From the NCBI RefSeq assembly GCF_003963535.1, contig NZ_CP034539.1, positions 1,426,001 to 1,490,000 of the forward strand: a stretch of DNA of 64,000 bases, written 5' to 3'. Each line of letters begins with the position of its first letter. Position 1 is the stretch's first letter. The notes below the pieces were generated by a model. That model had not been told where the DNA came from, ran no database searches, and saw only the letters and a list, made by a program, of their open reading frames with translations. The position numbers and the translations under genes were made by a program. Below, piece after piece: positions 25,723 through 35,602 of the stretch. The DNA is from Streptomyces cyaneochromogenes (GTDB taxonomy: Bacteria > Actinomycetota > Actinomycetes > Streptomycetales > Streptomycetaceae).

Positions 25723-27366
25723 TCAGCAGTCGCTGCGATCCTCGGTGAGCACCCCTTGGACGCTGGTCAGCGAGCGGTCGTAGCAGCCGTCCGAGCCGTG
25801 CAGCCGATAGCGCTCGCTCGTCGTTGCGACCGCGTGCCGCTGGTCGCGCGGGACGTTCGTCGTCCAGGCGGCGTCGCCGGTGTAGGTGTCGTCGAGCCGC
25901 GACCAGGCGATGCGCCGGCCGCCGTACGACGTGCCGGCCTCGGCGCGGTCACCGAGGGTCAGTACGGTGCGCAACCGGTCGTCCGCGGCGAGGGTGGTCG
26001 TGCCGTCCATGGTGTACGTCCGCTCGGTGCGCGTGATGCGGGCGGGTCCGCGCCCGTCGACCGTGACCGACTCGGCGTCCGTCCAAGTGGCGTCGAGGGC
26101 GTCGAGGTTCTCGCCGTCGGTCCAGCGGTGCACGGAGGTGTTGCTCAGCGCACGGCGGACCGTCGTCGCCACCCGGCCGTGCGAGGTGTCGACGTAGCCG
26201 GCGACGGTCAGCCGGTGACCACCCTCCGTGTCCACGCGGTGCTCCGAACCGGGCGTGTACGTCGAGGAGTTGGCGAGATCGCCGACCCGGTGAGCGGTGA
26301 GCTTCCCGGTGACGTGCGCGCTCTTCGCGTCCTGCCAGACCAGGACGTTCACGGGTGCGCTCCAGCCGCTCTGGCCCTCGGGGACGCCGACGACGGAGAC
26401 CTCGACACGGTGTGGGCGGCCGTCGTTGAGGAGGCCGGCGAACGGCGTCAGGTCGTATTCGATGGGCTTGACGTCGAAGGCACGCGGTCCCGGGACGACG
26501 TACCAGAGGAACGGGTTGGACCAGCCTCCGGTCCACACGTGCGGGAACGGCGCGGAGATTCCGGCGAGCCGGCCGTCGACCTTGATCTGCACCTCGCGGT
26601 AGGGCCCGCCGGCGGCCTTGCAGGAGTAGGGCGCGGGGTCGGGCGCCGACAGGTACCAGTACTCCTCGCAGCCGCCGCCGGAGCCGGTCGCGTACACCTC
26701 GGCGACGATGCGTTCGCTGTTGCGCGGGGTGGTGAGGGTGCCGTCCTGGAGGGTGAGGACGTGGTCGGGGATGGCGGCGGGGGCGGCCGTGGGCTCGGGG
26801 GCCGGGGCAGTGGGGGCCGCGGGGACCGCCGAGGCGGAGTCGGCGTAGAACGTCAGCGTGACCTTGACGTCGATGACGCCGGTGTACGTGTCGTCGACGA
26901 CGTTCCCGATGAGCATCTCGACGTCGTGGCCGTGACGGAGGGTGTCGCTGTAGCGCGTGACGTCCTTCTCCACGGACCACTCGATGCCGTCGGGCGACGG
27001 CTCCGGGGTCGACGTACGGAAGATCTCGACGCCGCCGACGTGCAGATAGCCGAGCCGGTCGTACTGGCGCCCCTTGACCTTGCCGTCCATCCGCAGCACG
27101 ACCTTGCTCCAGCGGTCGCCGCAGCCTTCGGGCGGTGCGTAGGTGCCCTTGTAGGGGGTGAAGTCGCGGAACTGCGCCTCGGCGACGGTGACTTGGCAGG
27201 ACTTGCCGGACGGTCTGGTGACGGGCGGGGCCGCGGTGATGGGGTCGTGCCAGTCGGTGCCGAACTCGGCGGGCACGTCGGCCGATCGGGCGGGGGTGGC
27301 CCCGAGGAGTGAACTCGCCAGGAGGGTCGCCCCCGCGAGCATGGACATGACGATCCGTCTCTTCAT
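25723..27366 (-). CDS. Secreted peptide-N4-asparagine amidase (PNGase A-like)
   Basis: 547-aa exported protein, Sec signal peptide cut near ATPARS/A (~28). The core resembles the plant and fungal PNGase A family: CGDRWSKVVLRMDGKVKGRQYDRLGYLHVGGVEIFRTSTPEPSPDG, SVEKDVTRYSDTLR, then GGGCEEYWYLSAPD, PFPHVWTGGWSNPFLWYVVPGPRAFDVKPIEYDLTPFAGLLNDG (each read in pieces along residues ~80-340). The enzyme would release N-glycans from glycoproteins by cutting the Asn side-chain amide. An Ala/Pro-rich linker at ~178-198 separates two halves, and the C-terminal third is a beta-rich extension. Its start has only a poor ribosome binding site. Confidence 0.8.
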   Translation of the reverse strand: MKRRIVMSMLAGATLLASSLLGATPARSADVPAEFGTDWHDPITAAPPVTRPSGKSCQVTVAEAQFRDFTPYKGTYAPPEGCGDRWSKVVLRMDGKVKGRQYDRLGYLHVGGVEIFRTSTPEPSPDGIEWSVEKDVTRYSDTLRHGHDVEMLIGNVVDDTYTGVIDVKVTLTFYADSASAVPAAPTAPAPEPTAAPAAIPDHVLTLQDGTLTTPRNSERIVAEVYATGSGGGCEEYWYLSAPDPAPYSCKAAGGPYREVQIKVDGRLAGISAPFPHVWTGGWSNPFLWYVVPGPRAFDVKPIEYDLTPFAGLLNDGRPHRVEVSVVGVPEGQSGWSAPVNVLVWQDAKSAHVTGKLTAHRVGDLANSSTYTPGSEHRVDTEGGHRLTVAGYVDTSHGRVATTVRRALSNTSVHRWTDGENLDALDATWTDAESVTVDGRGPARITRTERTYTMDGTTTLAADDRLRTVLTLGDRAEAGTSYGGRRIAWSRLDDTYTGDAAWTTNVPRDQRHAVATTSERYRLHGSDGCYDRSLTSVQGVLTEDRSDC

Positions 27367-27416
27367 GGCCGTGTTCTATGGGGAGTTGGGCATCCGCCGC
27401 AATGACGCCTCCTGCA

Positions 27417-28178
27417 TCAGTGCGAGCTCTTCAGGTCGGCCCTGTCCCCCATCACCACCACGGGATGCCGGTCCGGATCGAGCGTGCGCAGCAGGTACTC
27501 CATCGCCGATTCGGACAGACTGACGCACGCCGACGTGCCGCTGCCGTGGTCCATGTGCAACCAGATGCCACCGCCCTTGCCCTCACCCTCGGGGCGGGTC
27601 GGATCGTTGGGCGGGGTGCCCTTGACCCGGTTGTAGTCGATGGCGATGACGTAGTCGAAGTCGTGCCAGTACGCCTTCCCCCACCAACGCGGCGCCGCGA
27701 AGCCCGCGGACCTCGTGTACGGCAGTCTGGACCCCGGGTCCTTCAGTACGCCGCCCGCGTCGCTCAGCGTGAACACGCCGACGGGGCTGCGGTCGTCGCC
27801 CTCTCGGTGGTCGGTCGTCCAGCCCTTCTTGCCGTTGTGCGCGGGCCAGCTGCGGATGCGGTCCCAGGTGGCGCCGTGCCCCGAGCCGCGCCTGGTGTAG
27901 AGCACGACCGTGGAGTCCGGGGAGTCCTTGCCGTCGCCGTAGACCGCGACGACCTGGCGGGAGTCGGTGGGGATGCGTCGCTGCCAGTGGTCGCCGACGT
28001 CCGGGATGCGGGTCGCATCCGCGGTGGCGGCCGGGCTTGTCGGGGCGCCCTTGCCGCCTGCTCCCGCCCCCGCGCCGTGCCGCGCGTCCTCGCACGCGGT
28101 CAGGGTGGTCATCGCCGCCAGGAGGGATCCGAGTGCCGCCGCCGCGACCGCCGCACGCCATGCTCCGCCGTTCCGCAT
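27417..28178 (-). CDS. L,D-transpeptidase-fold lipoprotein
   Basis: 253-aa lipoprotein: signal peptide with lipobox LTAC (Cys29) then an Ala/Gly linker. The C-terminal YkuD-type domain shows VVLYTRRGSGHGATW, GDDRSPVGVFTLSDAGG, YVIAIDYNR and the catalytic block GIWLHMDHGSGTSACVSLS, with histidine and cysteine in place but TSAC instead of the usual SxGC. It could crosslink peptidoglycan 3-3 or be a specialised relative. I chose ATG 28178, which places the lipobox correctly. It lies 50 bp upstream of the PNGase A-like gene on the same strand, so the two may form one transcript. Confidence 0.8.
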   Translation of the reverse strand: MRNGGAWRAAVAAAALGSLLAAMTTLTACEDARHGAGAGAGGKGAPTSPAATADATRIPDVGDHWQRRIPTDSRQVVAVYGDGKDSPDSTVVLYTRRGSGHGATWDRIRSWPAHNGKKGWTTDHREGDDRSPVGVFTLSDAGGVLKDPGSRLPYTRSAGFAAPRWWGKAYWHDFDYVIAIDYNRVKGTPPNDPTRPEGEGKGGGIWLHMDHGSGTSACVSLSESAMEYLLRTLDPDRHPVVVMGDRADLKSSH

Positions 28179-28387
28179 CGCTCCATGGTGGCACCACGTT
28201 CCCGGGAGACCGGGATGGGACCGGATCTGTGCGGCGCGTCGGAAAACCGTTTGCGTACGACCACGCTGCGACGCGAACCTGTCACGGTTTGCTGCCGCCG
28301 TGCGCGCCCCCACTCCACGCCTCGGCACCCGACCGCCTCATCACACCCGACCCTGATCCCCCCACTGACACGAGCCACTGGGACGTC

Positions 28388-30204
28388 ATGCAGATTCAAG
28401 ACCTTCCGTATCCCGATCCAGGTGTGCCGGACGCGCGCTCGGGTCCCCGATTCCTGTGGTGGCTCTTCCGGAACCAGCTGGACGGACAGCTGAAGTCCCT
28501 GGCCTGGGGGCTGCTGCACTTCCTGTCCGTCTCCGCCCTGCCGTTCTGCGTAGGCGTCGCCGTGCAGGCCGTCGTCGACCGCTCCGGCACGCGCCTCGCC
28601 CTCGCGGGCGGTCTGTTGGCACTGTGCTGCGCCGGGAACGCGGTCGGCGAGCTGTTCCTGCACCGCACCTCCATCACCAACTGGATCACGGCGGCCGCCC
28701 GCGTCCAGCAGGTGCTGGCCCGCAAGACCGCGCATCTGGGCTCGGCACTGACCCAGCGCGTGGCCGCCGGTGAGGTCGTGGCCGTCTCCACGGGTGACGT
28801 CGAGAAGATCGGCTGGTTCGTCGAGGCCTGGTCCCGGTTCACCGCGGCGGCGGTCACCGTCGTGGTGGTCTGCGTCGGCCTGGTCGTCTACCAGCCCGCG
28901 CTCGGTGTCGTCGTCGCCGTGGGCCTGCCCGTGCTGGCGATCGCCGTGCTGCCGCTGCTGCCCCGGGCGACCCGGCGGGCCGACTTCCAGCGCGAGAAGG
29001 CGGGCCGTGCCACCGAGCTGGCCTCGGACACCGTGGCCGGACTGCGCGTGCTGCGCGGCATCGGCGGCGAGGAGCTCTTCCTCGACCGCTACCGCAGCGC
29101 CTCCCAGGAGGTACGCCATGCCGCTGTGCGCAGCGCCCGGATGTGGTCCCTGATCTCCGCGATCCAGGTGCTGTTGCCGGGGCTGCTGCTGATCGCGGTG
29201 GTCTGGTACGGCGTCCACCTGGCCCGCGAAGGCCGCGTCACGGTCGGCGAACTCGTCGCCGTCTACAGCTCGATCATGATCCTCACCTATCCGCTCCGGC
29301 ACTTCGAAGAGATCGCGATGGCCTACTCCTTCTCGCGCCCCTCGGCCCGGCGGGCCGCGCGCGTGCTGTCCCTGGAGCGGGTCACCGACACCGACGGATC
29401 GCGCGACGGGTCCGAGGTGCCCTCCGGGGACCTGTACGACCCGGCCACCGGACTGCTCGCCCCCACGGGCCGGTTCACCGCCGTGGTGTGCGGCGACCCG
29501 GACGCGGCAGGCCGCCTGGCCGAACGGCTGGGCGGACACGCCTCCGAGGAGGGCACACCGGTGCTCCTGGGCGGCGTCCCGCTCGACGAACTGCCGCTCG
29601 ACAGCGCCCGTACGGCCGTCCTCGTGCAGGACAAGGACCCGGTGCTGCTCTCCGGCACGCTGCGCGAACTGCTCGACGTGCCGAGGTCGGGCGCCGTCGG
29701 TGCCGAGGAGGCGCTGGCTGCGGCGCAGTGCGAGGACGTCCTGGCCGCCCTGCTCCAGGGGTCGCTCGATGCCGAGGACCCGATGGACGCGCGGATCACC
29801 GAGCGTGGCCGGTCCCTGTCCGGCGGCCAGCGCCAACGCCTCGCGCTCGCCCGGTCGCTGATCACGGACCCGGACGTGCTGGTCCTGGACGAGCCGACCT
29901 CGGCCGTCGACTCGCACACGGAGGCGCGGATCGCGGAGGGCGTGCGGAATCTGCGATCGGGGCGCACGACGGTGGTGTTCACCTCGTCCCCGCTGCTCCT
30001 GGACCGCGCCGACCGGGTCGTACTCGTCCACGACGGCGAGGTCACGGCTGTCGGCGTGCACCGCGAGCTGGTCCACGCCGAACCGCGGTACCGGGCGGTG
30101 GTGACCCGGGAGACGGAGGAGGACCCCGCCCTCAACGGCGCGCGGGACAAAGGGACTTCCCTCAAGGACGTACTGAAGGAACTGGAAGAGATCGAGGAGT
30201 CGGC

Positions 30205-30208
<4 letters not shown>
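28388..30208 (+). CDS. ABC exporter half with degenerate Walker A (heterodimer partner 1)
   Basis: 606-aa half-transporter with six membrane helices (~1-330) and an ATPase domain. The Walker A region reads VVCGDPDAAGRLAERLG with no GKS/T, and the H-loop histidine is replaced (VVFTSSPLLL). The signature LSGGQRQRLALARSL (~477) and Walker B VLVLDEPTSAVDS (~497) are canonical. It therefore cannot bind ATP normally in its own P-loop but can offer its signature motif to the partner. The next gene overlaps by 4 nt (ATGA). The region 28179-28387 upstream is a divergent promoter region shared with the L,D-transpeptidase gene. Confidence 0.88.
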
Positions 30209-31992
<1,784 letters not shown>

Positions 31993-33350
31993 GCCGGGGG
32001 TTCGGGCGGGGGCGGCCTACGGCGGTTGGGGGCGGGGTTCCGGGGTCGGCCGGCCGACGGCGGTCGGGGCCGGGGGTTGGGGTCGGGCCCGACCGGGGGT
32101 GCGGGCCGAAGGGGTTGGGCTTGGGGCCGCCACGGGTTGGGTGCCGGGGTCGTAGGGCTCGGGCGCGCCCGGGGTTGGGGCCGAGGGGCGGGGCAGCCCC
32201 CCGGGGTTGCGAAGCCGACGGGGTCGGGCTTGGGCCCGCTCGCGGTTGGGGGCCGGGGTAGTAGGGCTCGGGCCCGGCCGGGGTCGGATGCCGGAGTAGC
32301 AGGGCTCAGGCCCGGCCGGGGTTACGGGCCGAGGGGGCAGGGTCGGGCCCGGCCGGGGTTGGAGACCGAGGTGGCAGGGCTCAGGCCCGGCCTGGGGTGC
32401 GGCCGAGGAGCCAGGGTCGGGCCCGCCCGGGGTCGCATGCCGGCGTAGCAGGGCTCAGGCCCGGCCAGGGTTACGGGCCGAGGGGGCAGGGTCGGGCCCG
32501 GCCGGGGTTGGAGACCGGAGTAGCAGGGCTCGGGCGCGCCCGGGGTTGCGAGCCAAGGGTCGGCTCGGGCCAACCCGGTTTGCGACCGGAGGGAGTCAGG
32601 CTCGGGTCCGCCCAGGCTTGCGAGCTGAGGGGGCCGGGCTCGGACCGCCCGGGGTCGGATGCCGAGGTAGCAGGACACGGGCCCGGCCGGGCGTGCAGGC
32701 CGAGGGAGGGTGAGCTTGGTTCCGCCCCGGGTTGGGTGCCGGGGTGGAAGGGTCCGGGCGCGCCCGGATTGCGGGCCGTGGGTCGGGCTCGCGCCCACCC
32801 GGTTTACGACCCGAGGGAGACAGGCTCGGGTCCGCCCAGGCTTGCGAGCTGAGGGGGCCGGGCTCGGACCGCCCGGGGTCGGATGCCGAGGTAGCAGGAC
32901 ACGGGACCCGCCGGGCGTGCAGGCCGAGGGAGGGTGAGCTTGGTTCAACCCCGGGTCGGGTGCCGGGGTGGAAGGGTCCGGGCGCGCCCGGATTGCGGGC
33001 CGAGGGTCGGGCTCGCGCCCACCCGGTTTACGACCCGAGGGAGACAGGCTCGAGGTCCGCCCGATATCGGATGCCGGGCAGCGGGGCTCGGCCGACGGCG
33101 GTCGCCAGCCGGGGTGGCCGGGGTCGCCGCCCGCGGTGCGGAGGCAGAGGTGGTTGGGGCTCGGCCGCCCGCCACGGAGAGGCAGGCATGGCGGGACTTG
33201 GCCGACCAGCGTTGGTAGCGGGCCTCGCGGGACTCCGCCGACATCGACTGCGAGCCGGGATGAGCGGGCCGAGCGTCACGGGGCGCCGTTGGCCGGCCGT
33301 AGGGGGGCCCGTGCGGCTTGGCCCGGCCGGGTCTTGCCGAGGAGCCTGCC
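31993..33350. repeat. Array of ~37-bp imperfect tandem repeats with a 224-bp higher-order repeat
   Basis: Starting right after the exporter gene, over 25 degenerate units follow one another, each about 37-38 bp (range 34-39), of the form CCGGGGTTnCGGGCCGAGG followed by a GCAGGGTCGGGCCCGG-like half. In the best part (32277-32560) 38- and 37-bp units alternate. A larger segment is duplicated: GATTGCGGGCC at 32767 recurs at 32991, a 224-bp shift, with near-identical flanks. From 33100 it decays. The plus strand is strongly G-rich. All frames are open because of composition; 224 is not a multiple of three and unit lengths vary, so coding is unlikely. The remainder to 33601 (251 bp) shows no gene. 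Confidence 0.9.
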
Positions 33351-33601
33351 TGGCGTCCCCTCTGGGGTCGGCTCGGCCCCCCGCGGCGGCACGGATCCAG
33401 GCCTGGCCCATCCGGAGTCCTCGCCGTGGCCTCGTGCCGTTGCGCCGGGGCGAAAAGGGGTGGAAGGCTGGATAGCGGCACCGGTTCGGGGGCACCCGGA
33501 AACCACGCGATTCTCCCCGGGTGCGGCCTGTGCCCCGCGCCGCGGCACCCCGCCGCCGATCGCGGTGACTTCGGGCCCGTCCCCACCACCTGGAGGTACC
33601 C

Positions 33602-34072
33602 GTGAACAGCGCCGACGGATGGGGGGACGACGTCTACCAGCCCGACGCATCCGACCAACGGGAGGACACGGGGCTGCTCGACGCTGAGGACACCTTGATG
33701 AACGACGGCGTCGACGACCCCCTGGACCGCGGCTGGTCCCCTCCGGAGCGACCGTGGGCGGTGGAGCACAGCGGTGTCACGGCCGCCGAGCGGCGACAGG
33801 GCGAGACCCTCGACCAACGGCTCGCCGAGGAGTTGCCGGACCCTGTCCCGCCGGACGGCGACGGCCTGGGTGACGCCGACGGCACCGACGGGGAACTCCT
33901 CGACAACGAAGTCGGCGCCATGCGCTCCGGACGTCTCGTGGCTCCCGACGAAGGGGCCCACGAGGACGAGGAGAGCGCGCTCGTCGCCACGGACGTGGGC
34001 ATCGACGGCGCGGCTGCGTCCGCCGAGGAGGCCGCCATGCACATCGTCGACGAGGACGCCCTGTCCGGCTGA
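33602..34072 (+). CDS. DUF5709-family acidic protein
   Basis: 156-aa, strongly acidic, soluble protein with a GTG start and GGAGG 6 nt upstream. Recognisable family stretches are DDVYQPDASDQREDTGLLDAEDTL, DPLDRGWSPPERPWAVE and LDQRLAEELPD. The family is restricted to actinomycetes and has no known function; high Asp/Glu content and low hydrophobicity suggest partial disorder. It is followed by the L31 gene after 126 bp. Confidence 0.85.
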   Translation: MNSADGWGDDVYQPDASDQREDTGLLDAEDTLMNDGVDDPLDRGWSPPERPWAVEHSGVTAAERRQGETLDQRLAEELPDPVPPDGDGLGDADGTDGELLDNEVGAMRSGRLVAPDEGAHEDEESALVATDVGIDGAAASAEEAAMHIVDEDALSG

Positions 34073-34198
34073 CCGCCGCACGGCAGCCCGGCGCACGTCA
34101 GAGCGTCGCATGGCAGACCACGCTCCCTGTGCCCCGGCCCGCGTGTCTTCGGCCCCACACCGTCGGCCCTTGCCGATGCCTCCGGAGGAGGAGTTCGC

Positions 34199-34459
34199 AT
34201 GCAGCAGGACAAGCACCCCGACTACCACCAGGTCGTCTTCCGCGACCGCGCCGCCGGCTACGCCTTCCTGACCCGGTCCACCGCGACCAGCGATCAGACC
34301 ATCGACTGGGACGACGGCGAGACCTACCCGGTCGTGGACGTCGAGATCTCCTCGGAGAGCCACCCGTTCTACACCGGCAAGGCGAGGACCGTGGACTCGG
34401 AGGGCCGCGTCGCCGCCTTCGAGCGTCGCTACGGCGGCGGAGCAGGACAGGGCGGCTGA
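34199..34459 (+). CDS. rpmE2: 50S ribosomal protein L31 type B
   Basis: 86-aa ribosomal protein. [42 protein letters not shown] and [11 protein letters not shown] are typical. It lacks the CxxC zinc-binding cysteines of type A L31, so it is the zinc-independent paralogue, which usually replaces the zinc form when zinc is scarce. Strong RBS GGAGGAGG. I saw no Zur-like palindrome in the 126 bp upstream, so control may differ from the Zur-regulated copy known in Streptomyces. Confidence 0.92.
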   Translation: MQQDKHPDYHQVVFRDRAAGYAFLTRSTATSDQTIDWDDGETYPVVDVEISSESHPFYTGKARTVDSEGRVAAFERRYGGGAGQGG

Positions 34460-34662
34460 TCCGGCCGGCGGTTCTCCGGCGAGTGGACCAGGGGTCCAGG
34501 GCGTCCGACGGGTCGCTCCCGGGGCGCAGGAGGAGCGGATCGCCGACGTGAGGACATACCGGGACGCGTCCACCACGCCGATCCCGAGCGAATCGCCCGG
34601 GCCCTGGCCCGGGCGTCGGCCCTGGCCCCGCCCCTGACCGGTGCTCCGAGGCCCCCGCCCCC

Positions 34663-35457
34663 TCAGATGACGTTGAGCGCCGCCGCGCAGCCCACCCCGC
34701 CGAGCACCATGAACACCGGCATCAGCACCTTGAGCTCGACCCAACTGCCCGCCCGGAACCGCATGGCCTTCGGCGGCCCCACCGGATACCAGCGCTTGCG
34801 GCCGACCGGGATCGGCCACAGGATCGGGCAGCCGGACACCGTCAGCGCGTCCCCGATGTCGTGCACCAGCGCGCCCAGCACGATCGGCAGCCCCAGCCAC
34901 AGGTACTCCTGGCCGGGTGCCGTGAAGAGCCAGTCCGAGCCGTTGCCCGGCTTGTCCAGGACCCCTGCGAGGATCCACGAGCTGGTCGCGGCCAGCAGCC
35001 AGACCAGGACATCGGCGCTGGAGCCGCGGGTCGCGCGCCACAGCAGGCCCTCGATGGCCAGCACCATGTGCGCGAACAGGATCGCCAGCACCGCCCAGCG
35101 GCCACCGGTGATCGCCAGGACGGAGGCTCCCCCGCCGATCAGGACCGCCCACAGCCAGGTGTGCGTGAGCGTGCGGTGGCCTCCGGAGCGACGCGGGTCG
35201 CCCTGCTTCTTCGTCGCCTTGTAGACGGCGTACGACAGCCTGTCGACGATCTCGCACAGCCAGCGCGACAGCGGCCCGAAGGCCCGCGAGATGGTGGCCG
35301 CCTTGTGGTCGAGGTCCGGGGCCAGCGCGGCCCCGGCGCAGATCAGCGCGCCGGCGAGGAGGACCGGCCAGGGCATCCCGTGCCCGGCCGCGGCGGCCGC
35401 CGCTCCGACGCCGAGCCAGGCGGCGGCGCCCGACAGTGAGTGTGCTGGTCCCATCAT
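34663..35457 (-). CDS. YdjM-like membrane-bound metal-dependent hydrolase family protein
   Basis: 264-aa membrane protein starting MMGPAHSLSGAAAWLG. It has about five hydrophobic segments and the family motifs PAHSLSG, APDLDHKAATISRAFG and GGHRTLTHTW, whose His and Asp residues are thought to bind metal. The family was named from an SOS-regulated membrane protein of E. coli; its activity is unproven. An ATG at 35475 would add six residues. It is divergent from the helicase gene. The 203-bp stretch before its stop (34460-34662) has no gene. Confidence 0.8.
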   Translation of the reverse strand: MMGPAHSLSGAAAWLGVGAAAAAAGHGMPWPVLLAGALICAGAALAPDLDHKAATISRAFGPLSRWLCEIVDRLSYAVYKATKKQGDPRRSGGHRTLTHTWLWAVLIGGGASVLAITGGRWAVLAILFAHMVLAIEGLLWRATRGSSADVLVWLLAATSSWILAGVLDKPGNGSDWLFTAPGQEYLWLGLPIVLGALVHDIGDALTVSGCPILWPIPVGRKRWYPVGPPKAMRFRAGSWVELKVLMPVFMVLGGVGCAAALNVI

Positions 35458-35602
35458 GGCCGTTGCCCGCCCCATTCCTCGTGTGCCGCTGTCCAGTTGA
35501 CCGGGTTCGCTGACCTGTCGTCGGCGACACAGCGTAGCGTTCGCGATCTTCGCCCTCGCATCCGATTCCCCTGTGGGGCAGGAGGGCAGGCAAGATGGGT
35601 GG

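Noticed and set aside
31993..33350. CRISPR array
   Set aside because: Units follow one another directly with no unique spacers of constant length, and no cas gene is in the window.
32026..33475. Gly/Arg-rich open frames within the repeat array, resembling PE_PGRS-like proteins
   Set aside because: All frames are open, unit length is not a multiple of three and the 224-bp duplication shifts frame, so no protein repeat is maintained.
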